Position numbers and translations under genes: made by a program
Shown: piece by piece, positions 50,029-62,556 of the stretch
Numbering within the stretch: position 1 is the first letter of the stretch
How the letters are laid out: each line of letters starts with the position of its first letter
NCBI GenBank assembly: GCA_039566865.1
Contig: CM076955.1
Location: forward strand, 17,591,501-17,655,500
Length of the DNA: 64,000 bases
Origin: Aurelia coerulea
Taxonomy: Eukaryota > Cnidaria > Scyphozoa > Semaeostomeae > Ulmaridae
Direction of reading: 5' to 3'
The notes under the pieces: model-generated
Seen by the model: the letters and a program-made list of their open reading frames with translations, nothing else
What the model was told of the DNA's origin: nothing
The model's database searches: none

Positions 50029-53000
50029 ATGAGTCAAGAAGACGTTCAAGCCTCTCACCCAGTTAAAGAGAAAGAGTCCTTGCCGTTCAGTGGGGAAAAT
50101 GTGCCACAACAAATTTTAGGCCCAGACGGAAAACCGTGCAGGGCATGCACAGATTTCAAGAGCTGGGCGCAACAGATGAAAGGTGGTAATCCCGGGAAAG
50201 CAGTCCCTAGTATGGCGAGTGCCGTAAGAATATTTTGCATTTACAGAATTTCTCACAATTCGTTGCAGTGGGTTCGTAGACGTAGCATAGAGTAGTGTCG
50301 CCCTGAATGGAATCACAAATATAATTGATTTTCTTATCAAAGTGCATGTCTCTTGGAAATATTTTCTTTATGAATATAGACTTCATTTCCTTGCCAACCG
50401 TTATTTCTAGGCCAAAGATATTCTTACTCTTGTTTCCTCTTGAAACTGAGCCTAACATCAGCAGTAGTCAAAATAATACTTTCTCCAATTTTCGCCCTGA
50501 ATGGGTCTAAATATTGTTTAGGCCTCAGCAGGAAAGTTTTACTAGCAGAAAAGCCAAGCTTCTCTCTACAGATACCACACTGAATGAGCTTTAAGGGAAT
50601 GTTTGTATTATCTGGCTCTTGGCATTCTTGGCAACACAAAACTTTAACGGACAGCTATCACTTTTCCTGCGCTGATGAAGCTCAAATTTACGTAAAACTC
50701 AACTGTTATGATAATTTGTAAAGCTGACGAAACACCAAAGTTGATGAAACCCTCAAAATATGTCAAAATAACTTTAGTAGCACATTTCCTTTCTAAACTG
50801 ACACAATACCAGCACACACAAACTTGGATCGCTACGTGGAGTCGTTTGAAAAGGATAGACCCATTCAGGGCGAATTTTCCCCGATTTATTTGCCTTTGGA
50901 AAAATACGCACTTCGGCAGCAAAGATTGACGAGATGTTTCGATAAATATTAGAATTTACTCTTAAAAGGTTGGTATGACCTAAGAAACAGTTTAACTGGA
51001 TATCAAATGTGCAAAAATGAAAAAATAAAGGCTCACTCATTCAACCCATTTGAACTGGAAAAAAAGATTTGATGAAACTTGCGAGTCCACAGAAGATAGT
51101 CTTCCTGAAAAACTTGATATTTTCGGGAAATATCTTCTTCAACGAAACACAAGCAAAGAATATTGTAAAGAAAGGCGTCAGCAAAACATTTTTGTTGTGT
51201 TTTTGAAAAATCTTAAATCCAGGCGCCTTGTATTTCCGTTGAAAGAAGAGCGTGCGATTCTAACGAAAAACGGCATTAGACCCATTCAGGGCGACAGTAC
51301 TCTATATAGCGGTAAAAATAGGAGCAGACATGGGATATATGGATGGAAAGTTTTGAAGACTTTTGCAACACGATTGATGTCTCTTTCAGTGTTATTCATC
51401 AACCCTGTGTGCAGAGTTTGGTGCTGGCACACCAGAGATTTCAATAGGCTATTCAAAATAAACAATAGAGAACAAAAGAAATTTCTCCAGTGCACACCGG
51501 AGCGGAGATCTCGTCAAAAAGTGCTATCCTCTGCATGCAGACTGGTCAGATTATGCGCAATTACATAATTACAAATAAATGCTTGTACAAAATACCGTAC
51601 AACACAAAAAAAATTAAACTTAAAGATTGCAGAAAAAAGAACTTCACAGGATCGTATTAGATCGATTGATTAAGAGGAAGAGCTCTTTCTTCTCTAAACA
51701 TAGAGCATTAGGTCAACTAATCGAGAGAGAGAGAGAGAGTGTGAGCAATATTAGCCCACCCCCATAAAAACAAATGAAACCACAATATATTTGAATCAAA
51801 ACAAAACTCCTCATCTTTGTCTGTCTGTCACCCATCCTCCAGTCTGCAGAGTATGGCACTTTTCGATTAGATCTCTGGTGTGCAGGGAGAAATTTCTTTT
51901 GTTCTCTATTTAAAATCTCAGGTGTGCAAGTCCCATATTCTGCACAACTGCCTGTTGTTCATTTCATACAGGTGTGTAGTGAGTGTTGTGGCGCAGGGGT
52001 GTAATCCTCTGACATTGCAACTAGAACAGTCAGGCAGACAGGGTTCGATCCCAGGTAGAACCCCACCACCTGGGCGTCATGACAAGGGGTCGCAGACTCA
52101 ATTAGGCAAATTACACTTCTTCCATTCCCTGCACTTGGTTGGCGCTAAAACCCAAAATGTCAGCTATGACACTTGCACACTGGAGATTTTCAATAGGCTA
52201 TCCAAGTAGACAAAAGATAACAAAGGAAAAGTGGTTGCAGGACTGGACTTCTCCTCAAAAAGTACCATACTCTGCAGGCAGGAATGCCACTTTTCAACCA
52301 AGATGCTTGCAACACTTCCTGGGTCCTTTTTTACCAGCATTAGGGGCCATAGCAAGAAAACAGGATAACAATGAAAGAGTTTGAAGAAAACTTGCAAACT
52401 TTGAATTCTTTGATGTTTAAATAATTAGCAAAACTAGTATTAATCTGATGTTGAAACTGCATTTTTATGCACACAATTTTCTGCATGCACAATAAAAAAC
52501 CATATAGTTTAAAAAAAGAGCTTATCCTTACATTATCTTCTCGCAGAACATAGATCCAAATGGGACAGACAAATTACAGATGTCTGATGCACATTCTGCC
52601 CAGATGAATGTGACCGCAGCTGCTACAAAAGATGAATTCTCTGCCACTGCACCACCAAAAGATTGTCCAGTAGACAAAAATGAGCTTGGACGCAATACAT
52701 GGAGCTTCTTACATACAATGGCAGCATACTATCCTGAGGAACCAACAACAAAACAACAAAAAGATATGAATAATTTCATCAAACTCTTTTCAAGATTCTA
52801 CCCATGTGACTGGTGCTCATATCATATGAGAGAAAGGTGGGATATTTTAATATACCTCTTTCTTAGCTCTTCTACAAAAGAGTCTGGACTGAGCAATAAT
52901 TTTATTCAAAAGGTTCAACTGGGCACCATTTGCAGTCCTATCACCATTGTGCACGTTTGTTTGTGCATGTTTGAAGATTCATCAGATTTCTGCAAGATGT

Positions 53001-53532
53001 ATAAAAATGCCACTCAATCAAGACTCTTTTGTGGCATAGGTAAGATATTTCAGATTTGATGGGAGGTTCTTCTGATCAGGCAATGATGAAAAACTTTTTC
53101 TCTTTATCACATCACTACATCAAAGCTTGCTGCTTCAATGAAAGCCTCTAATTCTTATTATTAGCAGAAAATAACTGTAGTTGGTTGGGGTTTAAATCTC
53201 GCATTTTGGTCCATTGCTTTATTATGGATGACTACTTTTCTTGGCTAACTTTTTCTGGGTCACCCAGTTGAACGAGATGAATAATGTTGATGGACCAGAA
53301 TGTTTTTGTCTAATTGCATGATGTACAGTATATATTCATTTATTTATTTAAATTCCCTTTTTGAATTAGGTTGAGAACTGAAGACCCAAACACATCAAGC
53401 AACAAAGCACTGTCTCTTTGGTTTTGTGATTATCACAATGAAGTGAATAGAAGACTGGGGAAGAAAGAATTTGATTGTTCAAAAGTGTTTGAAAGATGGA
53501 AGGATGGTTGGGCTGATGGATCTTGTGACTGA
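50029..53532 (+). CDS. GFER: GFER/ALR (Erv1) FAD-linked sulfhydryl oxidase
   Basis: GFER reoxidises MIA40/CHCHD4 in the mitochondrial intermembrane space, passing electrons from substrate thiols via FAD to cytochrome c or oxygen. Exons: 50029-50223, 52547-52836, 53370-53532 (TGA); GT-AG borders, phases 0 and 2; 215 aa, like the human long form (205). Residues: shuttle pair C37-C40 (KPCRAC); ERV fold with [16 protein letters not shown] (about 117-132); active-site pair C152-C155 (YPCDWC); FAD-binding [10 protein letters not shown] (184-193); structural cysteines C181 and C198; and likely inter-subunit cysteines C105 and C214 at the tail (GSCD). An alternative acceptor at 52579 would drop 11 residues in frame; the one at 52546 has the better pyrimidine tract. 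Exon 1 is head to head with the NDUFA3-like gene. Intron 1 contains two foldback elements and a SINE. Confidence 0.95.
50297..51305. mobile_element. 1-kb foldback element in GFER intron 1
   Basis: Ends GTCGCCCTGAATGG and CCCATTCAGGGCGAC. The same motif occurs again internally as TTCGCCCTGAATGGGTC (50499) and GACCCATTCAGGGCGAA (50859), so four inverted copies divide the element into two arms and a middle. Arms also share AACTTGGATC- and GTTGATGAA-type stretches. No transposase frame. Confidence 0.75.
51838..52290. mobile_element. Foldback element interrupted by a SINE
   Basis: Left arm CCAGTCTGCAGAGTATGGCA and the right-arm stretch ACCATACTCTGCAGGCAG are inverted. Inner pieces (CTCTGGTGTGCAGG, TTTTGTTCTCTATTTAAAAT) also occur inverted near 51430-51500. 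The SINE at 51979-52145 sits between the arms. Confidence 0.65.
51979..52145 (+). mobile_element. tRNA-derived SINE, copy 3
   Basis: Best preserved head: GTTGTGGCGCAGGGGTGTAA (A box) and GGGTTCGATCCCAGG (perfect B-box core GGTTCGATCCC). The shared body CACCTGGGCGTCATGACAAG, then GGTCGCAGACTCAATTAGG, follows. Confidence 0.88.
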
Positions 53533-53566
53533 AGTTAGACTGGTAAATAGCATTACACACCTAGGG

Positions 53567-54167
53567 AACAAGGACAGATTTTGTAAGACAATGGCATGAG
53601 TTGTTTTTGTTGACACCTGAATTCAAAGCAATTAGCGACCGCAGACAAAGGAAATTCCCTCAACCAGTAATTCAAAACAATGAAAGCCGCAAAAGTTTCT
53701 CTGAAACCTAGGTAGCTATCACGCTCGTTGTGCATTCCAGAAATTGTTTCTAAGAGTAAACACGATCATATGTCAAAAGAAGAAGGATATATCTACACAT
53801 CTACCACGGGCATTCTATTTCTTTGGTTCAGAAGCTGAGCAATAAATATTCTAATCACACCCAAAACTATAAGGGAATTTAGACGCCTCCCGACCGGCTT
53901 CTGAACCAAATAAATTAAATGCCCGTGGCAGATGTGTAGATATATCCTTCTTCTTTCGATCTATGCTGATGTTTGCTTTTAAAAATAATTTCTGGAATGC
54001 ACAACGAGCAAAGTAGCTACCTGGGTTTCAGAGAAACTTTTGCGGGTTTGCTTGTTTTGAATTGCTGGTTGAGAAAATTCCTTTGTCTGCGATCGCTAAT
54101 CAAGCTTTGAAATGAGGTGTCAATCAAAAGCTGCTCGTGCTATTGTCTTACAAAATCTGTCCTTGTT
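53567..54167. mobile_element. Family D foldback element, copy 3
   Basis: Ends AACAAGGACAGATTTTGTAA and TTACAAAATCTGTCCTTGTT, 601 bp, flanked by CACCTAGGG (53558-53566 and 54168-54176). It starts 34 bp beyond the GFER stop codon, so it probably lies in or ends the GFER 3' UTR. Confidence 0.93.
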
Positions 54168-54176
54168 CACCTAGGG

Positions 54177-56238
54177 GGCCTATCAGGGCTGTACAGCTTT
54201 CAATGTCCGTTGTGTATGATGGATTGGGTTTTAGGAAACGAATCGTTGCAAGTATCGTTGGGGTCAGCGTTGGGGTGTTTCTCAATTTCTTTTATTTGCA
54301 GCTCACTCACAAGCAGCTTTCCATAACAAACCTTGTACATTAGTGTAATTTATAGCTATCGGTTTGAAGGGTCCATGCTTTTGTGTAATACCTTTGTGAG
54401 GACTTTCCTTTTCAAAGAATGTTTCAAAATTTCCATGTTTAACAAGCCTGAGCCCTTAATTAAACCACTGTTCAGAAATTCCAAATTTCTTCAAGAGACA
54501 ATTTGCTCAATGTTTCCTGCGTATGAGGTGTGCAAAAAATTGTTTAATGTTTGATAGGCCATAATGGATTGTTTGCTTGGCCAATTTTGATGATTTATTA
54601 ACATCTATATACCAAGTCCTCAAATAAGCCCCCGGGGGCTTATTTTGCAAATAGATTTTGGGGTAGGGGCTTATTCAAGCGGGGGAGCTTATACGAAGGT
54701 GAGAGCTTATTTGAGAACTCTCTGTAATGCTAAATGTAATGTTCATTCAAAAACTTTTTTCGTTTTGAGGGTGTTGTAAATGCATTTGGAGCTGTCATCA
54801 AATTAATGACAGGGAGTCTTACTGTATATAGGATGAGTTTATTTACTTTGCATTCTTGGTCAACTTATCATCAGATTGTTTATTTTTCCATAACATTCCT
54901 CATCATTAATTTGACTAAATTTATTTCCATTTTTTTCTTTCTAGTAACTGTGAATTCCTATGAAGAATTTCATGGTTGGAAATAATCATAAGAGCTGCTG
55001 TCATGATCACACAAGTACGAAATATCCAATATATCAAAATTGAAACTTTCGGATGATCAAACTTTCAAACAAATTTTTGTCCGAAATTTTAATTGTCTAG
55101 AATCATGAAATTCTTTGAAAATAGTAAACACATGAATTTCTTCCATGCCACTGTTAACACATAAAACACTTGTCATTGGCGATCCTGCTTTCAAAGTGAC
55201 TTTCCACATTGCAGTTGTCAGTAACAATGTTCTAAAGTCAATGAAAACGCTTCCCCTTCTTTTCATCTGCAATCTTGAACACTGCTTTCAGAACTATTTC
55301 TTTTGTGGAATACTTTTGATGCATCAATATAGTTAGTTTAAGTTGCACATGATTAATTTAAACGTAAAATGACAACTGGTGTTAACATAATTATCAAGAA
55401 TTGTTTGCCCAAAATTTTTTTGTCCGAAATTCTCAAAAAGCATCTAAAAATTTTTGTCCGAAGTTGTTTTTCCAAAATTTTTTCCGTCCGAAAGTTCTCA
55501 ATTTTAATGTGAGATTCTGGTGATATTTTTCATTCCAAAGATTTGCTGAATTGAGGACCTTGCCATTGACTTGAAGGAGAGATCACGTATTCATATGACA
55601 TTTTGCTTGATAGTAGTTGTATTGCTGGTGTGGGTTATCTGTCATTTAAACAAATTCTGACAAAAGTTGATGATACCCTAGATAGAAAGATTGGTGCTAA
55701 GTGATAACAATCTGCTATGTTTTGGAATTAGGGAGACGCAAAATGCTTGTATATGATAGTAAATTTACTTTTGAAATGATTTTAGATTAAATAAACTCAT
55801 ATTAACAGTGCTAATGTTTCTCTAAAAATTTTACCTGGAAGAAGCATTTTTCAACTCACAGAATCTGGTAGGTTTAGAATTTTTAATCAAATAAATCCAG
55901 AGGGTATGTTTGATTCTCGAAGTTCTCTTTCGAAGGCACTATTCTTGTTGTTAGAGTGTACATAATTGACATAATTACAACCAATTATGCCACTCATGCC
56001 TCTGATTGGTATAATTGATTGATCGTGTTGATCATGCCAGTGCCATTTAAAAGAATAATGCCTTTGCAATAGAGCATGAGAAAGGAGTGGTTGATGCTTT
56101 CACACACTGAATGGCTGCATCCTATTGCACATGGTCAATTGCAGGTGAACGATCCATTAAGTTCAAAGGCAGTTGATATTTATTTTTTGATAGAATTAAA
56201 AGAACTACTCTCTTAGTCTAACACGACCTAAAATAACT
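54177..56238. other. Intergenic, no gene recognised
   Basis: AT-rich. Contains a small AATAAGCCCCC foldback (54607-54715) and scattered TGTCCGAAATT repeats between 55075 and 55500. Short frames show no family. Confidence 0.6.
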
Positions 56239-56848
56239 GCAGGGTGTCCCAAAAAAATGTGTATGGATTTGGCTGACTCCAGCGATATGAATTTAGCTTC
56301 AATCAATGTCTAATTACTCTAAAAATGTTCCTCGATAGTTAACTTGAACATAGGTACCTCGTTTGTTGGTATTGGTGCTGTGAGAGCAGACATGTTAATC
56401 TTGAAAGCTCAAATTTGCCTCTTCCTGCAAACCAGAGCTTTAGCCTTTTGGCGTAAGCAAATTGTTAAGGCACATCATCGTATAAATTAACGATATCCTT
56501 GATAAAATTTGAACAATATTAGATATTGTGTTGTTCTGTTTTCCAGCAGTCACCCCCCAAGTCACCCATTGGGCAGTTTCTTAATTTTTCATTAATTTCA
56601 GTTCTTAATTTTGATGTGCTTCGGGAACTTGCTTAGGTCAAAAGGCCAAAGCTCTGGTTTGCAGGTGGACGTAAAATTGAGCTTTCAAGATTGATATTTC
56701 TGCTCTCAAAGCACCAATACCAACAAACGAGGTATCTATGTTCAAGTTAACTATCGAGGAACATTTTGAGAGTAATTAGCCATGGATTAAAGCTAAATTC
56801 ACATCGCTGGTGTCAACCAAATTTGTATACTTTTTTTGGGACATCCGG
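56239..56848. mobile_element. TA-type MITE, complete copy of the 17715 family
   Basis: The left end AGGGTGTCCCAAAAAAATGT, then ATGGATTTGGCTGACTCCAG, pairs with TGGTGTCAACCAAATTTGTA and CTTTTTTTGGGACATCCGG before TA. Arms pair far inward (TACCTCGTTTGTTGGTATTG and counterpart). Confidence 0.85.
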
Positions 56849-58584
56849 TAATTTTAACATATTAAATTAAATCAACATACGACAGTAAAATTTACAAATT
56901 AAATGGATATAGGTGCCTGTGAAATTAGTAACGGGACATTTACCTTAGTCATAAATTACTGAAAAACTGGGTAGCTTTTAGCTGTTATACACAAAATAGA
57001 ATTGAAAGACCTTAAAGAATTGAGCATACGTACGGGCCACGTATGCAGACTATTCAATTTTTTCCCTAGTTAGCCTGTTCCCGGGCAACTTCAGAGACAG
57101 TTTAAAAGCAAAATCACTAATAGATTCGTGGAAAACAATATTGATAAAACGTCGAAAACTTTCTGGCTTGACATTTCCACATTGTATTTAATAATCCTAA
57201 AAAGAGAATGCAATCTTTCACAAGAGAAATTATGATTAACGAAGAGCGTCCAAACTTCCATGGAAATTGACCCGGCTAATCGAACGCCAAAACATCATAA
57301 TTCCAATGCTTGGACCCAAAAGGAAAAGATCATCAACATAATGTTGATCATCTTTCCAATGCAGTTATGGCAATGTAGAGCTAGAAAATAGCTTTAAATT
57401 CTTGGCCAAACGTTCAGTCATATTACTATTAGATGTCACCTGCAAATATCCGTAAATAACATCAATAGAAGTGTTTGCAAAGGAATTTTGCATTATCGCG
57501 AATCTCAGATGACCTCTACTTTGAGAAGGACTTTACATCCATTTTTTGACTGACACGTCAAACAAACAGGCCAGCATGTATGCATTTAGTGGGGGGGGGG
57601 ATGATTTTATAATGCATCGAGCCCATTTTCAAGCTTTTCTCAAAGATTGAGTTTTCTAAAATTTTGAGCACGGAAATTTCACAGAATATGGGACTGTTCG
57701 ATGAATACATTGGTAGAAGAAATGCTTTCACTGGTATGATTTCCAGAAGAGAGGACCATTTTTTAGTTACTATGGCTTTCGACAGAGCCATGAAAAACTT
57801 AAAAATTCCTGCAAAATCGCAAATAGTGATTTTCTACACTTCTAAAATGTCGTGAAAATCTAAAAATTTGTGTGCAAAGTCTATGCTGCAAATATTTACA
57901 AATTACGAACACCCATCGGCATAAATCTATAAATGTCCATACAAATCCATATCAACAATCTAAAGCAGCATCAACGATACCTTTACAAAATTTGCAAGTT
58001 TACTTTGCAACTTTTTGAACAAACGGACATAACTGAGATTTAAACAAGCTATACTGCTCTTTATTTTTCCAGAATATTTGATAAAACTGGTGATAATACC
58101 GAGTGAGGAAGAAAAGAGTTCCAATGATTCATTCATTCATTCAAATTGTGGTTAAAGCTGAAATACCAAACAATCTTGGTGATTTTTCTTGCGTTTTCAT
58201 GAACACAGCAGAGTCATTGCAGTCCTGTAGGTGAATGATATGCGCTTTCTGGGAAGGGCAATTTTCAATGCAGCATTGTCGCTTCATGAAAGATAATACT
58301 GCAAACATGCTGGTCTGTTATCCTCCAACTATTCCATAAGAGTCCTTCGTGCTCTTCAAGTATCGATGTGTACGCCGTATGCTCAGACTCGGATCTATTA
58401 TCCATTTGTTTATAAATCTTTCGTTTCGTATTACATCATCCAAAACTTACCGGGCTAGCACCTGTGGCAAATGGAAATTCGTGATTCCCTTGATATTTTT
58501 CATTCTGTGACGGACAGTCTATCCGTCTACGAAGCTGATGTGAAGCAATCCTTACTGGCTGAATATCGATAAATATCTTATTGA
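56849..58584. other. Region downstream of the USH1G-like gene
   Basis: No gene recognised; a G-run near 57590 and AT-rich sequence. The last few hundred bases (minus-strand sense, below 58585) presumably include the USH1G-like 3' UTR. Confidence 0.55.
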
Positions 58585-59701
58585 TCAGACAAGGGTATCC
58601 TGCAAGATTCCAGGCTCACTCACTGCTGTATTCCGTTTGCTTACAGCATCTAAGATTTTCTTCCTTGGGCCTAACGGCAGGCCAATTTCTTTCAAATCGT
58701 CTTCATTACAAAGAGTTACTGCGCGTAAATCAATTTTCTCTTTTATAAATAATTCCCTGAACTCGTCCAATTCGAGTGAATTCAAAAATGTCACAAGCGA
58801 CGAAAAATTTGTCCGTGCGGGGTCAGCATTACCTTGTCGACGCCTTGAATGTGAACGTCCGGTTGAATTGAAGGATGAAGCAAGCCGTCCATTGCCGTGG
58901 TTGCCATTATGATCTACACGTCCGTTCGTACGCGGCGTTTTTCCGTTTGCCGTCCCGTTGACTTTCGCGTGACCGTTTTTCTTTATAAACGGATACGTCG
59001 ACTCAAGGTCATTCCCATCTCGCTTGCCGAAAACAATGTCTTCAGAAATCTTTGAAACGTAACCATTGGTTTTCGTATTTCCGTTCCTCATCATTCTATA
59101 ATCACCTGGGTCGGTGTTGAAGCTCGTCGAAGAAAACCCAAGCTCGTCAGGCGAAGTCAGTTTACTTCTCGGGCTCGAGTAATCGGTGCTCTCGGTGTCA
59201 GAACGAATACCGATAAGTTCCGAAAACGTCTTTTTACGATCGAGCGAGTCTGATTCTGAAGCCGAAATAGAATCGGTTTCTTTTCGGTATTGATTAAAAT
59301 CATGTTGTGTAATCTTACCTTTTTTCTTGAGTTTAATTTCATTCGCCATTGCTGATCTTCGTTGCTTTTCGACCTTCTTCTCCCATTCACGGTCAAGCTT
59401 GCGCCGTATCCGAGCTTTCTCGCTCACCCTGCGCTCAGCCTCGCGTTTTGCCCGGGTCTGCATCTTCTCCACGTTTTTTCTGTCAACTGTCATTTGGTGG
59501 GTGACTAAATTCTCTAAATGTCGAATGCATTCTATGCGGCCTCGGTTTGATGCTTCTTGCATTGGGTTGTTGCCGTTGTCATCAACAGCGTAAATGTTCG
59601 CGCCAAAATTTGTGAGGAAAACCAAACATGGCAGCTGCCCGGCGCTTGCTGCCAGGTGGACTGCTGTCATACCATCGTTGTTAGGTTTATCTGGATCGCC
59701 C
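58585..59701 (-). CDS. USH1G/ANKS4B-type (SANS) scaffold, last exon
   Basis: SANS-type proteins link harmonin and myosin VIIA at hair-bundle tip links; ANKS4B does the same in brush borders. The exon begins at acceptor TTTTCTACAG (59701, phase 2) and encodes 371 residues. It opens with an ankyrin repeat, GDPDKPNNDGMTAVHLAASA, followed by FGANIYAVDDNGNNPMQEAS. Next come a basic coiled segment (KREAERRVSEKARIRRKL) and a long Ser/Asn-rich linker. It ends in a SAM domain with EKIDLRAVTLCNEDDLKEIG, then LPLGPRKKIL. The C-terminus DTLV is a class I PDZ ligand, the counterpart of DTEL in human USH1G. The first exon (start codon and first ankyrin repeats) was not found before the window ends. The order ANK-basic-SAM-PDZ ligand separates this family from other ANK-SAM proteins; USH1G and ANKS4B cannot be told apart here. 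Confidence 0.88.
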
Positions 59702-62556
59702 CTGTAGAAAAGAGATGAGGATAAATTCAAGTATATCCAAAGCCTATGTCAAAGTTTTTGCAACGAAAATCTTTCATTCAAGCCTGTATGAAAGAAACTG
59801 AGGATGAAGAACCTCCATTAGGTCAATTAAAGGGGCTCCGTCGTCAAACGGTAGAAACTCGGACGTGTCGCCGATTATTCATTGTTCATCCATTGTTCTC
59901 TGCAGTTTGTTTAGTGGCTTCACCCCAGCCACCAAAAAGTGACCGTTAAAAATCCACTTATATCCTGGCAATCGTAGAAGATATGAATGTTTGGTTTGTT
60001 CCTAGGTGAAGTACAATGATTAATGCCCAAACAGTAACTTTCATTTTGAAAAAAATACGAAAATCCTGTGTGATATCACCTTTCAAAAAACTGCAATAAT
60101 CATCGTTTTGTTTACATTTTGACGACGGAGCCCCATTAAGCATCTAATACCTAAAAACCATTAAATAATAAATGTATAGGTACTATTTAATACCGCATTC
60201 ACACTGACACGATCCAGTCATCTTTATCCAAATCAGGTTAAATTTCTACCAAGGGATTGGATTTGTGGATAAACCAGTTAGAAGGCCTCATTCGCTGGCT
60301 ACGTTTATTGTAAGCTGGTTTAACTTGCAAATATAAAAGCATGTACAGAAAGTCACAGGTTCTTTTGCGCGGGTTTGTACTGTACTTGCTCCAAATTATC
60401 TCTATAACATTTGGACAAGTTTAGGATAAGGTACTGTGTTGTTATACAAATCAATCTTGCATTGCGATACCTCTTGTCAAAACGATGATAAATTAATCAC
60501 CAAAATGAATCATGCTGATTGACATGACTGTCTACTCTAAATAAAGCATTCAGCGTAAAGCAATGCAGAGTCAATAGAAACAGGTTACATTGAGTTTGTC
60601 TCCATGCATTCCCAAACACTACATAGATGATTTCACTGGTTCTGGCAAATACATATCAAGGGAGCCTGTAACTCGTCGTGTCTTGCGCTTGGTTTTCCAT
60701 TAACGTATGCCTGGGACCTAGTCCATGCGGGCTGACCACAATACAAAAGTCGCTGTCTTAAACAACAACAAACCGGGTCAGTTTTCTTACAGTTGCTCCC
60801 ACTTGGGCAAGCAATCGGAAACTTTCTCAAAGTTCCATAGAAGATATATATATATATAATTCATTTACAACGATATCCCTTCGGTAATAAATAACAAATA
60901 TAAACTTACAGATCTGAAACTGAAATATAAACATAATTGATAATAAAACCTGATCTTCCAGGGAGTCGTTCTTGAGGGGGCTTGAATTAATTATCAAGGC
61001 TCATCAAATGCCTTTAAGACTACCCAGCCCGCGGCCTCAAACTTCCTCCCGAAAAGCATAGACTACAAGAACTGATACTGCGTGGACGAAAAGCGACATG
61101 AAACAAGCCCAGCATAAGCTTTAAGCCAGGGAGCAAGGAGGCTGCAACAATGCCCTAGTAGCTTTTGCAGATTCTGTCTTCACGTACGTTCAAGAAGCCG
61201 AGGGTTAGGTGGTAGCTACTGTAGCGAACTGCCTTTGTTCTGATGAGTTGGCTGCACGCCCTATGCCAATACACATAGCATACAAAATGCAAAGAACGGG
61301 ATAAAAGGCTTCAAAACCCACATATACCTGCAAAGTCTGCCTTTTGGGCTGGATCAAAACTTGCATACAGACAAAAACGGTAATTTGTCTACGGTCATTT
61401 GCGGTCACTGATCGAGGGATGAATTTTGGCTAAACCACATGATATCTCTCTGAGCTATTCAGGGTGAGGATATTGTTATATCACCAATATCAAAGAAATC
61501 TTCAATAAACACCGATAACTAGAAATGTTAAACAGACCATCCCGCAAGGATCGATGGTAAGCCCCTGCTTGATGAATCACATTGAGTTTCAATCCACGTA
61601 AACATTCATTCAAGTCTGTTGCTGTGACTTGGACTTCTATTAGGTAGGTCAATGGGATACAATCGGTGAATGGTAATTATATCACAACCCGACATGAAAC
61701 TCCTGCCGGCATGAAAATGCACTCTGTTTACATGAGAACCGATATGAAACTCATGCCTGCATGAAGTCATGTCGCCATGAGACCCGACATGAAACTTTCC
61801 AAATACATCATACATTTGTCACGTACATTTAGTTTTCATATCGGGCCAGTAACTGAACTGAAAGAAAAGTTTGACTTTTTAGTTGACTTTTTCGTCAGTT
61901 CAAGTGTTGCAACGTGAATCTATATAATCAGTTTAGGCCAACCTCGATTTCAGGGCTATCAGTGTTTTCAGCCTCGCTTCATCACACATGATAACAACTG
62001 GCCGCCCATTGTTACCCTGGTTTCAAAGTTAAGCTTAGGCCAAATTTGATTTTCATACAGTCTGAAATTGCAACTTGCCATGCTCGCAAAGGACCCTGGG
62101 TGACAATGGCTCTTTAAGAATTCCCCGAGTTATTAGCCCCGTATTTTCGTATTATGCATTTTAGATGCCTTCAAGGGGTTTAAAGGTAATTCAAGAATCT
62201 CTAAATTTGTCTGCAGATGAATCCAGCCCTCCTACATATCGAAAAACTGTTGCAATTTGAAACCACCAAATTTTTTTACCAATTTGTCTTGCTTATTCAT
62301 AGTGGCACACCCAGTGCAAAGACCTCTTTGAATATAACCTCTCTGAGTCTACAGCTCAAATTTTTTTTACCAAAGGCAAAGAACAATTTGTCAGAATCTT
62401 TGGTTAGACTCGTGAAGTTCGAATATCAACCTTTCTATCCCAATTGGTCAATAATACCTGTTTAAAGAGTTGGGACAGGTTTTTTTGAAAAGGAGTTTAC
62501 TAGACTGATTACATGGGTCCCTTGTATCCTTGTGTATTACAGGATCGACTCACATC
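59702..62556. other. USH1G-like upstream intron or intergenic
   Basis: No exon recognised. There is a (TA)n run at 60846-60858. A degenerate minisatellite at about 61690-61800 is built from CATGAAACTCATGCCGGCAT-type units. The rest is AT-rich without features I can support. Confidence 0.55.
61690..61800. repeat. Degenerate minisatellite, ATGAAACTCATGCC type
   Basis: Repeats of CCGACATGAAACTC, TGCCGGCATGAAA, CCGATATGAAACTC and ATGCCTGCATGAA in tandem, three to four units. Confidence 0.65.

Noticed and set aside
51050..51568. 172-codon plus-strand frame in GFER intron 1
   Set aside because: Spans the right arm of the 50297-51305 foldback and part of another repeat; no domain seen.
51979..52060. 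Possible functional tRNA gene
   Set aside because: A and B boxes are present, but the copy continues into a conserved body shared with two other copies and no acceptor-stem pairing closes the head. It is a SINE.
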